NCBI GenBank assembly: GCA_004151065.3
Contig: NWUY0300008244.1
Span: forward strand, 39,505-60,802
Origin: Larix sibirica
Lineage: Eukaryota; Streptophyta; Pinopsida; Pinales; Pinaceae
Length of the DNA: 21,298 bases
Reading direction: 5' to 3'
The notes under the pieces were generated by a model. That model worked only from the letters and a program-made list of their open reading frames with translations, made no database searches and was not told the DNA's origin. Below, in pieces: positions 1-8,720 of the stretch; position 1 is the stretch's first letter, and each line of letters opens with the position of its first letter. A program made the position numbers and the translations under genes.

Positions 1-29
1 TCGATGCTAGGATTTTCCAGGCATCAACA

Positions 30-290
30 CCTATTCAATATTATATGCCCCGAGGAGAATGTCGGAGTGGGCTTGGGTTTATAATATGTACATGTGGATC
101 AACATCTCTATGTGCCATAGGCTTCAAGGTACCAAGTAAAGGACTATGGGAATGGAACCTAATCAATGGTATTTTCCTTGAGGAGAACATGGGAGGACAT
201 GGGTATACAATATGTGCACATGATTCATCACCTACTAGTGTCAGAAATTCAACCCTTAACATATGCCCCGTATCTATCTCAAAGCCCTAG
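30..290. repeat. Diverged tandem repeat, unit about 128 bp
   Basis: Two stretches starting near 30 and near 158 align by eye. Both run from an acctatt/acctaat start through a gaggagaa box (52 and 180) to a block like ataatatgtacatg/acaatatgtgcacatg. A third start may lie near 250, where attcaa and tatgccccg recur. Similarity is roughly two thirds and no coding signal accompanies it. It may belong to an LTR or satellite that continues left of the window. The repeat is visible, but the unit length and copy number are uncertain. Confidence 0.4.
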
Positions 291-1080
291 AGAGTCCCAC
301 GAGATAAGTGTGAAACCCTTGCCGCCCATTACTAGTCTCCAACCCATTAAAGAAAAATAGATTTATTGTCCTTAATAGTAATACCATGAACCAAATAAAG
401 TTGTTGTGACTTCCAAGATAGTTGGAGCAACTGCAACACTTCAGGCTTTTCATGTATCTAAATTTTTTGTAGCATGTCACTAATTTTCACCACCATCCAT
501 CACCATCATGGAGCTAAACATCTACTTGGATGCTAGGGGGCATAGAAAATCCTAGTGGCTAGTGGTTGGAATTAGGAGACTTAAAGCCCAAACTTTATTG
601 CAATACACACTATTCCAAAATAGATAAAGAGTTGCCCTTAAAATTGATCGGAAGAAGCATCAAGTTTTTTTAAGTACAGCAACTAGAGAACAAAAAAGTG
701 GAAATTGATATGATATGATCCTTTCTCACTTTAGTACCAATGTGAGTACTCAGATGGATATCATGTCTTGTATACCCTTTCTAACTTGTGGTTGTTATTT
801 GTATGATATATTGAAAACTATTACTACTTAACTTATTTCTATTTTCATTTTGTTCCACATTAATAATTACTCTCGTCACTCTTAGTTTTGGATTTGGAAT
901 TCACGTGATAACATCTTCAAAAAGCATGAAACTAGTTAAAATATAATTATTGTCCTTGTTGACCTCTTAATTATACATGTTATTAGCTAAAAACCCACAT
1001 GTCATACCAAGGGGTGTAATGTACCTAGGAAGGTACTGAAGGGAAATTATTAATGTAATGCAATCATAATCATGGAATGG
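291..1080. other. Non-coding stretch with no recognised feature
   Basis: AT-rich sequence with stops in all frames and no protein motif I recognise on either strand. Short open frames here (for example on the minus strand at 274-480) show no family pattern. It may be old retrotransposon debris, but nothing visible proves that. Confidence 0.5.
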
Positions 1081-1088
1081 GCCAACTT

Positions 1089-1157
1089 GGTAGTTGATGA
1101 GTGATACATATGCCCACTTGGTAGTTGTTGGGTGATACATATGCCCACTAGGTAGTT
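1089..1157. repeat. 31-bp tandem repeat, two copies plus a partial third
   Basis: The phrase ggtagttg, then gtgatacatatgcccact, recurs at 1089, 1120 and 1151, a spacing of exactly 31 bases. Copy 1 (1089-1119) and copy 2 (1120-1150) differ at a few bases, and the third breaks off after about 7. The last copy also forms one arm of an imperfect inverted repeat with 1271-1285. No coding role is evident. Confidence 0.75.
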
Positions 1158-1285
1158 ATATGGAATAATATAATGATAAGTGGTGGTTGGCATAGAATCC
1201 AATGAATACTTAGCATGTCCAGTACAACGATACTCATGTGCATATATACTCATTATAGCTACCAAATCCTAACTACCTAGTGAGC
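1143..1285. repeat. Short imperfect inverted repeat
   Basis: cactaggtagtt at 1146-1157 is the exact reverse complement of aactacctagtg at 1271-1282. Pairing extends about three more bases on the outer side with one mismatch. The arms are 113 bases apart. It could be the termini of a small MITE-like element or chance within repeat-derived DNA. I see no clear flanking target duplication. Confidence 0.35.
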
Positions 1286-1694
1286 TTTATTTATTGAGAC
1301 CACATTCTATTCCTCTAGTTATCTAATGGGGCCTCATTTAATAATAACTAACAATGTGGGCCTAGCACACATTACATTAAATGGCCACCATAGGTATCCT
1401 ACTCTTGACTCTAATGCACCCATAATCCCCTATTACATCCCTAGGGAGGATCCCAACTAGGAGATTACCCCACAATGTATTAGTAATTGATTTGTTAATG
1501 TTGGGGAGAGATGTAAGGTTCAAATATCTCTCCTCTTATATTAAAATGGGTATATACTTATTTAATGCAACGTTAGGGTTAGTAGCTCCCCACATATCAA
1601 TCAAAAATTAAATACCCCATAATAATATTTTTTTATCAATGATATCCCACCATAAAAAGAAATAGATGTAAGACTCCGTGTATAATATTTAGAT
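1286..1694. other. Non-coding stretch, possibly old LTR-like DNA
   Basis: No coding signal on either strand. The segment has features sometimes seen in plant LTRs (a cctagggagg block near 1440 and a TATA-like gtatatac near 1550), but no matching partner LTR, primer site or polypurine tract is present in the window, so it is left unassigned. Confidence 0.3.
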
Positions 1695-1964
1695 ATGAAA
1701 CACCTCTTGATGCAATAATTTCAACTCCTACCACCAAGTTCCTTCACACTTATATGAAAATATAAAGCCATGAAATTAACCTTAACCAATGGTGTGAAAT
1801 TAGATAAATTTATTTAACAAGGCTCAAGGATGAAACACCTCTTGATGCAATAATTTAAACTCCTACCACCAAGTTCCTTCACACTTACATGAAAATATAA
1901 AGCCATGAAATTAACCTTAACCAATGGTGTGAAATTAGATAAATTTATTTAACAAGGCTCAAGG
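1695..1964. repeat. 135-bp tandem duplication
   Basis: Two head-to-tail copies, 1695-1829 and 1830-1964, each start with atgaaacacctcttgatgca and end with aacaaggctcaagg. I count two substitutions between them (c/a in the run after caataattt, t/c in cacttatatg/cacttacatg), so this is a recent local duplication. It ends about 50 bases before the LINE fragment. It has no coding content. Confidence 0.9.
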
Positions 1965-2014
1965 AGAACATCTAATAGAATTGATGTGACGATTCATATT
2001 CAAATTATTGTCGA

Positions 2015-3196
2015 CTTTCATATTTCAAGTTACTTTGGTAAAATTATTTCTCTGGTTGCTCCTCGTGGATAAGATTCTCACTTGGAAAAATCTTCAAAAG
2101 CGGGGTTTAGTGGGTCGGGTCGTTGCGTATTGTGTCTTGTCGATGCTGAGACGATTGAACACTTGTTCGGTGAGTGTGTTTTCATTAAGGACACCGTGGG
2201 GGAGATGTCTACTCTCCTTGCGGTTCAGCTCCAGTGGTCGGCTCTACCTTTGAAGGATATTCTACAGCACTGGAAAAGATCTCACCACCAGTTTGTTGTG
2301 TTACTGCCTATCTGTTTCTGGGGGGTGTGGCTGGCACGGAACAATGCTATATTTAATGGAGTCACGCCTTCCTCCCACAGGGTGGCTGCTGGTTCTCTGG
2401 CCATTTTCTCGGTGTTTCGCCCACAGGTTCGGTTTCGGACTCCTCGTACTATTTATTTGGTGACTGCGAATTATCCCTCTCCCCAGGGATTCTTTGATGG
2501 TGCTGCCATGCATGGGAGGTGCAGTGCTGGGGCTCTCCTTCGTATCAACTCCTCTGTATCTTTCCACCTATACCTTGCAGCGGGATCTGGAACTAACACA
2601 CGGGTTGAATTATTAGCCCTGTGGGTTGTACTGTATTTTGCTCACTCAAGGTATATTGATGCTCTCTGGATTTTCGAGGATTCTAAGTGTATTGTGGACT
2701 GGGCGGGATCGAGTGGTAACCTCCATTCTCTGCAACTTAGTCATTGGATGCAGCGCACCAAAATGTTGATGCAGTTGTTCTCCGAGCTTCACTTCAATCA
2801 TATATATAGGGAACTTAATGGAGTAGCCGATCAGCAGTCGAGATGACTATTAGGGGAGATGAATGGTGTCCTGCACTGCGAGGAGTTTCATGATGGAGTA
2901 CTTCACAAGTCTTTTGAGCTGCTCTACTGATAGTCTAAAACTTTTCTGGTAACTTAGTTTTGCCTCATTATGAGTTAGATCTCACTATAAGGTAACATAT
3001 GGCCCTGGAGGCTTTTTTGGTTCTTTTGGACTATTGTTAGAGATCTAGGAGTACTGGTTGTAGGCTTTCATATGTATGCTTATGGAACAACAGGATACTT
3101 ATGAACCAAGCATCAATGCTTCTCTGTAATGATCACGTCTTGTGGTCAGCTTTTATCAATTAATATAGAAACTATTTTTTCTTTGTGAAAAAAAAA
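2015..3196 (+). mobile_element. 5'-truncated plant LINE (L1 type), 3' end
   Basis: This segment holds the C-terminal end of a LINE ORF2 (zf-RVT zinc finger plus RNase H), a 3' untranslated stretch (2931-3187) and a nine-base A-tract at 3188-3196. Loss of the 5' part is the usual result of incomplete target-primed reverse transcription. A possible target-site duplication flanks it: tattgtcga at 2006-2014 and tattgttga at 3198-3206, nine bases with one mismatch. The element class is well supported by the protein; the exact 5' boundary depends on the weak duplication. Confidence 0.75.
2024..2930 (+). pseudogene. LINE ORF2 C-terminal remnant: zf-RVT and RNase H domains
   Basis: In an intact LINE, ORF2 supplies the endonuclease and reverse transcriptase that copy the element; only its C-terminal end remains. 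The longest frame is 2082-2846 (254 codons). It shows a zinc finger with C15, C18, H27 and C32, then a plant RVT_3-type RNase H with acidic residues D139 (FFDGAA), E176 (RVELLAL), D200 (FEDSKC) and D250, plus the H240-R243-N246 set before D250. The zinc finger's start, KLFLWLLLVDKILTW (about 2038-2082), lies in another frame, so a frameshift falls near the G-run at 2101-2108. After the TGA at 2844-2846 the same frame continues with family-like residues to a TGA at 2928-2930. The endonuclease and RT domains are absent, so the fragment cannot act alone. The frame begins without an ATG, as expected for a truncation. Confidence 0.85.
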
Positions 3197-3206
3197 CTAT
3201 TGTTGA

Positions 3207-3531
3207 AACCCTGTGTCACATGACACTTGTACTCACATAGTATGGCATCTAGTTCCTTGCACATACACTTACAAACATATGACACATGTATGTACACTTG
3301 TTTCCTTAATTATAATGTCCCTTGTATTTTTAATGAGTCCTTGTGTTTTTTCCCTTTAACAATTTCTCGTATTGGTATTGGTAGCAGTGGATAATTTATT
3401 TTAGGCCTTAATGACCTTGCCTTTTATGAAACTTTGATATGATGTGCATTGTGCCATGCGGAGTTCCTATTGCCAAAATATTCTTGTCATCCAATAAATG
3501 GATTTAAAATTTTATTAATATTTGTTATTGA
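3207..3531. other. Non-coding stretch, nothing recognised
   Basis: AT-rich sequence between the LINE A-tract and the RNase H end of element A. It would be where the element A integrase should follow on the minus strand, but I could not see the integrase zinc finger or its D-D-E core. The integrase is either deleted or decayed beyond recognition. Confidence 0.45.
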
Positions 3532-3847
3532 TAGTTTATTCTCTTTTCCTGTTATGTATATTATTCCAAAACCATACTAAAAAATTTCATCTATTTCACT
3601 TGTTTGGCATTTAAGTTAGGTTTATTGGACAAATAGTGTAAACTTTTATGATGGGTATTCAAGTCTACGGCCAAACAAATAAAACCTCCATATAAGGTAC
3701 GCACTCTTGTTGCTAGCAATAAATCTTCAAATGGGTAGTTTCTCTTAAAATCCTTTAACTTCTTTGATTCATAAGATATCACTTTTCCTTATTGAGTTAA
3801 CCTTTACCCAAGTCTTCTAAAGATGCATTTATCCACACTATAAAATC
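3532..3847 (-). pseudogene. pol: Ty3/gypsy RNase H domain, inactive (element A)
   Basis: RNase H removes the RNA strand during reverse transcription. Read on the minus strand from 3847, the peptide starts DFIVWINASLEDLG, passes stops near 3800, then follows an open frame 3782-3591 with GKVISYESKKLKDF, NYPFEDL and HHKSLHYLSNKPNLNA. After a stop and a frame change it ends with IIYITGKENKLS near 3532. These match the gypsy RNase H pattern in order and spacing. The first catalytic aspartate position is Asn (AAT, minus-strand codon at 3827-3829), and the stops and frame change confirm decay. The region is single copy here, because the 9-kb repeat begins at 3992. Confidence 0.85.
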
Positions 3848-3891
3848 CCTTAATTAGTCTAGGACCTATAAGATGGGTGTGATTGTCAACA

Positions 3892-4033
3892 ATTGTATTG
3901 CCTTAATCTCCATTAATTCAAGGTTTTTCATCGTTTAAGGTGGTGCTTTGGATATTAGTCCTATTGTATTGTCTTAATCTCCATTAATTCAAGGTTTTTC
4001 ATCGTTTAAGGTGGTGCTTTGGATAGTAGTCCT
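3892..4033. repeat. 71-bp tandem duplication inside the RT remnant
   Basis: Copies 3892-3962 and 3963-4033 both begin attgtattg and end agtcct. They differ at two bases that I see (gcctt/gtctt and gatatt/gatagt). The unit duplicates part of the RT N-terminus of element A. The 9-kb repeat starts at 3992, thirty bases into the second copy, and the sequence after the N at 12970 carries the second copy's version (gatagt). Confidence 0.9.
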
Positions 4034-4135
4034 ACTTCAGGCACTAATTCCCTTTGAAATCAAATTCACTTTTAGGAGGTGATCTAAATATATTTTGAAA
4101 ATACATCTTCAAATTCTATTAAAATCAAAGGCTGT
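3965..4135 (-). pseudogene. pol: N-terminal fragment of Ty3/gypsy reverse transcriptase (element A)
   Basis: Reverse transcriptase copies element RNA into DNA; only the lead-in and first strand region survive. On the minus strand one sees EFEDVFSK (near 4110), then SPPKSEFDF in a second frame, then ELVPEVGLLSKAPP followed after a stop by TMKNLELMEIK in a third frame. This is the conserved start of gypsy RT, just downstream of the protease as expected. A stop, two frame changes and the internal 71-bp duplication break it. The palm with YxDD is missing. The right-hand copy holds only 12971-13114 of it. Confidence 0.75.
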
Positions 4136-4284
4136 CTAAGGTTGCCCCATATTCTTCAACTTCCTTTGAGTATTTTATGTTTAGCATATAGAGCTCATAA
4201 CCTCCTTCAAGGATGTGTTTTAATTACATGGTTGTCATATGTCTTGTATTATAGTTCCTGCCTTCCTTGGAATGTCATTGATTT

Positions 4285-4616
4285 TCAAAGGTCATCTAGA
4301 TACTTCTCCAAATCATTTCCACTATCTATTAAATCATGATGGTTCTCTAACCAATCCAACCCAAACACAATATCATATGTTCCTAAAGTATTAAAAATTG
4401 AATTACATTTAATTTGCAGGCCTTCTAGGTCTATTGGACAATCTTCAATAACACAATCCACAATGTTGGTTAAAGCATAATCTAGTTTGGTTGTCCAATC
4501 AATGTCTAATATTTTCATTAGAAATTTACCTTTGTCCAACATTCTAGGAGCCATATGACGATTTATATCTCCTGGATCAATAAGAATATTAGCAACAAAA
4601 CAGCTAGTGTACTGTG
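4285..4616 (-). pseudogene. pol: Ty3/gypsy aspartic protease (retropepsin) remnant (element A)
   Basis: The protease matures the gag-pol polyprotein inside the virus-like particle. The minus-strand frame from 4616 to 4285 includes an open run of 89 codons from the ATG at 4554. The N-terminal active-site strand reads ANILIDPGDINRHM (DPG at 4570-4578), where the family has a D-S/T-G triad, so the middle residue is now proline. The C-terminal signature is clear: CPIDLEGL, then LGTYDIVFGLDWLENH. The spacing between them fits a retropepsin. It is the longest undamaged piece of element A. The altered triad and broken flanks argue against activity. An identical copy lies at 13264-13595. Confidence 0.85.
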
Positions 4617-4711
4617 TATTTCAGTGAAAGAACCCTTATAGTCTATAAGTATTTATGGCATTATTTTTGTTCTATGGTTCCCAACAATAATGCTAAAAAC
4701 GTAATCATTGT

Positions 4712-4752
4712 AATTAGCATGCTTGCAAACAATCACAACACTTCTGGGCGAT
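4712..4752 (-). pseudogene. gag: Possible gag zinc-knuckle remnant (element A)
   Basis: On the minus strand the peptide DIAQKCCDCLQA is followed, one base out of frame, by HANYNDY. Together they resemble a decayed C-x2-C...H...C nucleocapsid knuckle at the place where gypsy elements carry it, just upstream of the protease. The final cysteine and the glycine before the histidine are absent. This is a weak call based on position and two cysteines. Confidence 0.35.
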
Positions 4753-4760
4753 ATCTTTTA

Positions 4761-6581
4761 TTAGGCCCAAAATAAATAGTTATACAAAAACTTGATTGTT
4801 GCAACCGAGATATGATACTATATGTAACATCCCTCTTAGATGCCACTCCAAAATCCATGCCAACTTCTTTTTATTTTGACAAATTAATTATTGTATTTTC
4901 CTTCTAATATATTAACTCCTTCCTAAATTGTTTTTCTCAGGTTTAACAAATGTTTTAATAACTCTTATAATCAAAGGGAACCTTCCAAATTGATAATCAT
5001 TTACACACGGCCATGATTCAGGGTTCTTTTATGGGGTTAATGGTATTCTCAATACACGAGGCTATTCCTGCTTTCACTATGTGCTTTGATTTAATATTGG
5101 AAAGGATTCATCTTAGGGATGAGACAAAAGCCAATGACCTAAATTATGGTTTAGTTAGTGAGATCCTAATATGTATGAAGTATGTCCTTTGTAGAACTCC
5201 TAAAACCCTTATGACCCTATAAAACTGCTTTAATTGTTTTGTGGAGATTTTCATTAATCAAATCTTCTTTCCACATGTCATCATATTATTGTTTCTTAGA
5301 ATGCCTCATGCTAGATTGTTCTTAGGCCTTGTAATGTTGTGCAGTATCATTTGATCCATCCATATTTGTTTTTGAATTGGATTTGAGTCCCAATGTTTCT
5401 CTCTTTTGTGTCTAACATTATCTGTCAATGTTAGACTTGACATGGATCTTATTCACTAGGGTCGTCGGGTCCTCTTTTTGTATCTTCCTTAAAGCTTCTT
5501 TATCTAAGCTTGTATTGTCATGCATCATTTTTCGATTGGTCCTAGTGTTGCCATTTGGCACTCTTTTGTTGGCCCACATATCACCACGCAATACTCATTT
5601 TGTTATTCCATGACAAATCTTGACGTGGATCAATGTCTTACCAAGGTTCCAAATCTCTTCTTGGTTCTTTTCATTTTTCTATTGCAATGCTTTCATAGAC
5701 CTTATGTCATTATCAACTCTATTGTACTCCATGTATTTGGAAATAATGAGATCATGCCCTTACACAAATTTTGGAATTTTCATCTGAAATGTTATTCGGT
5801 AGAGATCATCAAGGTATTTGGAGCTTGGCACTGAAATATTATTCGATAAAGATCATCAAGTTATTTGGAGCTTGGCATGTCAATCTATTGCATATCTTCT
5901 CTTACTTATTAGTCTCTTTTCATACCATAAATTATTTCCTATTTGAGTTTATCCAAACATTTGACATCCATTTTGCAACCTCATCACATAAGTCCTTAGA
6001 TCCACCCGATCCTCTAGATTCAATAAATAAATCTAGGCTTTGTAGTTTTTTGTTCACTTTATTGCACAACACCTCCAATCCGCACACTATCTCAAACCCA
6101 AGGATCTTATTCAATCTATTTTATCGACTGTTTCACATATGTTATGTAACTCCTTTGCATAAGTTCTTTAATTTTCTTGGCTCTTCAGAGTTGACCTTTT
6201 ATTCAATTAAAATTCAGTCAGATGTTTGAAGTCTGGTATGGACAACCTTTTCACAAGGCTTCAGATCCATCTAGTTGTCAACCATGAACCCTTGATACAA
6301 CACAACTTGTCCAGGTGTTTCAAGATTAATGTGCATCCATACTTTCACAACTCATTGAAAATTCTCCTCCACTTTGGACCTAAAGAAATATATCCAATTG
6401 ATTTTATCATGTACTTCAAATGCAAGTATCATTATAAGGGATTTAAACTGAGGAACTTATCATTTATCCAAAATCTCATTTATCTCATCATTGGCCTACA
6501 TGTCACCCTCCGATGCTTTTCCATGTGAGATAAAATAATCTATCTAAATTAGATTATAGTCTTGGGCCTCTCCAAGGCACT
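4761..6581 (-). other. Unassigned stretch, probably decayed upstream part of element A
   Basis: This lies where gag and the 5' LTR of element A should be on the minus strand. I see lysine/glutamate-rich minus-strand peptides (for example KNEKNQEEIWNLGKTL near 5650 and an open run 6114-5932), which fit a coiled coil, but no gag pattern I can name. The plus-strand open frames here, including one of 152 codons at 5771-6229, have no known motif. A 47-bp tandem duplication sits at 5785-5878. The whole stretch recurs at 13740-15560. Confidence 0.35.
5785..5878. repeat. 47-bp tandem duplication
   Basis: Two copies, 5785-5831 and 5832-5878, both start tgaaat and run through gatcatcaag and atttggagcttggca. 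I count five differences in 47 bases, so this duplication is older than the 135-bp and 71-bp ones. Its second instance is at 14764-14857. Confidence 0.85.
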
Positions 6582-8341
6582 TACCAACCTAAGGAGGGAA
6601 TTGAGGGAAAAATACACATGTTGGAATTATATGGGGCATGATGTCCTCCTTCCAACCTCGACTCTTCATCATGTTGAAGCATATTATCATTTATATCATT
6701 ATTTTATATTTTATGAGGTTTAGTCCCCGAATTGTGGGCAAGGGACCCTAAAAAATCATTAAAAGTCATTTTAAAGACAAATTATGTAGGTTGACCAAGA
6801 GGAGGGGTAAAGTTATCATTTTCTCTGATAAATAAGGTATCTCCCCCTCATTTGTAACCAGTATCATGGGATATAATATGGCTGAAATTTTAGTTTTACT
6901 TGTGAACATGAGAGGCTAAGTGGTGTGCACCTCCTTTCTTAGCATTTATAGGGTTTTCAAGGGATCAAGTTTGATGTTTGAGGTTTCTTTACTATCTTTC
7001 AAGGTTATTCTAAGGTGAAAGGATTCTTGAGGCTTCTTCTCTTCTCTTTTCTCTCTAAATTGTGGTAAGATCTTGAACCTCTTGTCTTGCACTAAGGAAG
7101 GCATCCAAGGTAGGAGCAATTTAGGGTTTTATGCATATTAGATTAGTCTTGCTTGTGAGACATCCCTCTTGAAGGGTCTCTCTTGTTTGTGTCTTGGCAT
7201 CTTGTTTTCCCTAACTAGGCCAAAGCCTAACACAACCTACGATTTCTTAGCCTTGCCCTAGTTCATTCAAATATTGAATTGCCAATTCTTAGGAGAAACG
7301 TTAATCCCGATTTCTCGGTGCCTAGTGGAATAAGACCTAGGTTTATTTCCCTTATCTTCAAAAATTCAATTATACAAAATTCCTTGTATTATACAGGGAA
7401 AAAAACAAAAAACCCTAAAAATTGAATATTTTCCAAAAAAATCTAAAAATATATATTTTTTAGAGTTGTACTTGTTTAGAATTGAATTTACTTGCAAAAT
7501 CCTGAAATATTTACTGTTGCTGTAGTTTTCTAAGTTATTTATATTATTCAAAAATTCATAAAAGGTTTTAAAAAAATCATAAAAAAGGTTGTTTGCAGCT
7601 TAAGGAAGCCCTAAATAGGGTGACGCCAGCCCTGAGAGTGACATCATCTCCTAGCAGTCGGTATAGCCACAGTTCAAATCTGGTTGAAGAATAATTTTGC
7701 AAGTCCATTATTGACAAAAGATCAAACCATAACAATTGGGAAGACCCCATACTTCATCGAAAAGCATTGGTGGTTGACCTGGGGGGTTTTGAAGTGGTTA
7801 AACAAGTCATTCATCCACTTTTGCAGGTTTTTACAGATATGAAGTGATTAACAATCCTAAGTTGCAGCAAATAGCCATCAAATCAGGTGCACCCTAGGGG
7901 TGATGAACTCATCATTGGTTGGTAAGTGGTGAGAGGTATCTATTGTGTCATTTTCATAGTTTATTTTAAGGTTTCACAAAAGTTTATAGTGTTGGTTTTT
8001 ACTGTAGTAAATTGATACATTTCACTAATCAAGTAGTACCAAGTTGTATTGCTCCTAAACCTGCCTAGTCATTGAGTATTTATTTAATATCTTGTTGACT
8101 CCATTAAGCCACTGGTCTACTTATCCAATAAGAGGGTCTTGTTAGAGATAGCATTGTTCTTGTTGCGTATTTTACAAGCTATTTCTATCCATATTTGGGA
8201 AGCATTCTATGGCCAAAAGAGCAAGCCTAAAGAGAGAGGAGAGTGCATTACAGTGACATTGGGTGTCTCTCCTAAATAGTTATTGATCTTAGCACTGACC
8301 CTCATGACCTAATTGGAAGGGTGTTAATTTGCGCGATCACA
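6582..8341 (+). repeat. 5' LTR of element B, 5'-truncated
   Basis: Similarity to the 3' LTR begins at taccaacct (6582, matching 12343) and runs at least to 7231 (matching 12969, where the other copy is cut). The right end is set by the primer site, six bases beyond a terminal gatcaca at 8335-8341. The 3' LTR has about 489 more bases on its left, so the full LTR would be near 2.25 kb and this copy has lost its U3 start. One 20-odd-base stretch near 6962-6985 is absent from the 3' LTR. Confidence 0.7.
6827..6834 (+). promoter_or_regulatory. Decayed TATA box in 5' LTR
   Basis: The 3' LTR has tataaata at 12587-12594 in an otherwise matching context (ttctct before, aagg after, then ccccctcatttgtaacca). 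Here the same site reads gataaata. If this is the promoter, the 5' LTR has a damaged TATA box. The call is inferred from sequence and the LTR alignment. Confidence 0.5.
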
Positions 8342-8346
8342 TTTTT

Positions 8347-8363
8347 TGGTGCCTTTGTCGGGG
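8347..8363 (+). other. Primer binding site, tRNA-Asp type
   Basis: tggtgcctttgtcgggg matches the complement of the plant tRNA-Asp 3' end (tggcgccgttgccgggg) at 14 of 17 positions, with three changes. It sits six bases after the terminal CA of the 5' LTR, as expected for the site where minus-strand DNA synthesis starts. It fixes the LTR boundary and the element's orientation. Confidence 0.85.
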
Positions 8364-8720
8364 TCTCAAAGGAAAAGTGACAACATTCCATTCAAGATAT
8401 TCCTTGGTATAATTCATTCATTTTCGGAAAGTTTGACATTTTCGTGCCGGGAAAGCTCATGTGAGTTTTTGTTTTGCACTTTGTTAAGATTACGGTTAAG
8501 GACTAAATTTGCATGTATGATTTGGCAACTCCAATTAAAGAAAATAAAAAGAGGTATTCTACAAGGATGAATCCTCAAGGTAAGATTATTTTTGTCCTTG
8601 AGCTTGGATTCATTAATCGAAAAACAAGACATTGTCTCGAGGTAAGGGAGGTAAGTACCTGATTATCCTCTGAATCTTTATTAGATATCCATCGTTTTTT
8701 CTCTTGATCCTATTGTTCCA

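Larger units (their letters stand above)
3532..4760 (-). mobile_element. Element A: degenerate Ty3/gypsy retrotransposon, pol part
   Basis: On the minus strand, in the expected gypsy order, are a possible gag zinc knuckle (about 4712-4752), a retropepsin-like domain (4285-4616), the first part of reverse transcriptase (3965-4135) and an RNase H (3532-3847). The RT catalytic part with its YxDD box should lie between 3965 and 3850, where only about 100 bases remain, so it is deleted. No LTR pair or primer site was found for this element. The RNase H wording suggests a chromovirus, perhaps of the IFG7/Galadriel type; that lineage call is tentative. Confidence 0.8.

Noticed and set aside
360-480. 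Possible pol fragment near the left edge
   Set aside because: A few residues on either strand looked vaguely like pol (for example KVVVTSKIVGATATLQ on plus), but no ordered motif set followed, so I could not assign it.
2301-2567. 88-codon minus-strand open frame
   Set aside because: It is antisense to the LINE RNase H region, whose plus-strand frame carries clear family motifs; this is a shadow frame.
5013-5222. 69-codon plus-strand open frame with an ATG
   Set aside because: No family pattern in this or the other frames; it sits in a stretch that should be the decayed upstream part of minus-strand element A.
5771-6229. 152-codon plus-strand open frame, repeated at 14750-15208
   Set aside because: It is the longest plus-strand frame in this part and appears twice, which might suggest conservation. 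It shows no known motif, is Phe/Leu/Ser-rich as expected from AT-rich DNA, and is duplicated only because the whole 9-kb block is. The copies differ by a Tyr/Ser change.
7650-7690. tRNA-like B-box (agttcaaatctggt) in the 5' LTR
   Set aside because: The motif resembles the internal promoter of a tRNA gene, but no cloverleaf, acceptor stem or A-box at the right distance can be drawn. It lies within LTR sequence.
8346-8570. 74-codon open frame starting at the element B primer site
   Set aside because: It begins within the tRNA primer site and leader, its start is a non-ATG codon, and it has no gag-like pattern. The gag signal begins later, at 8721.
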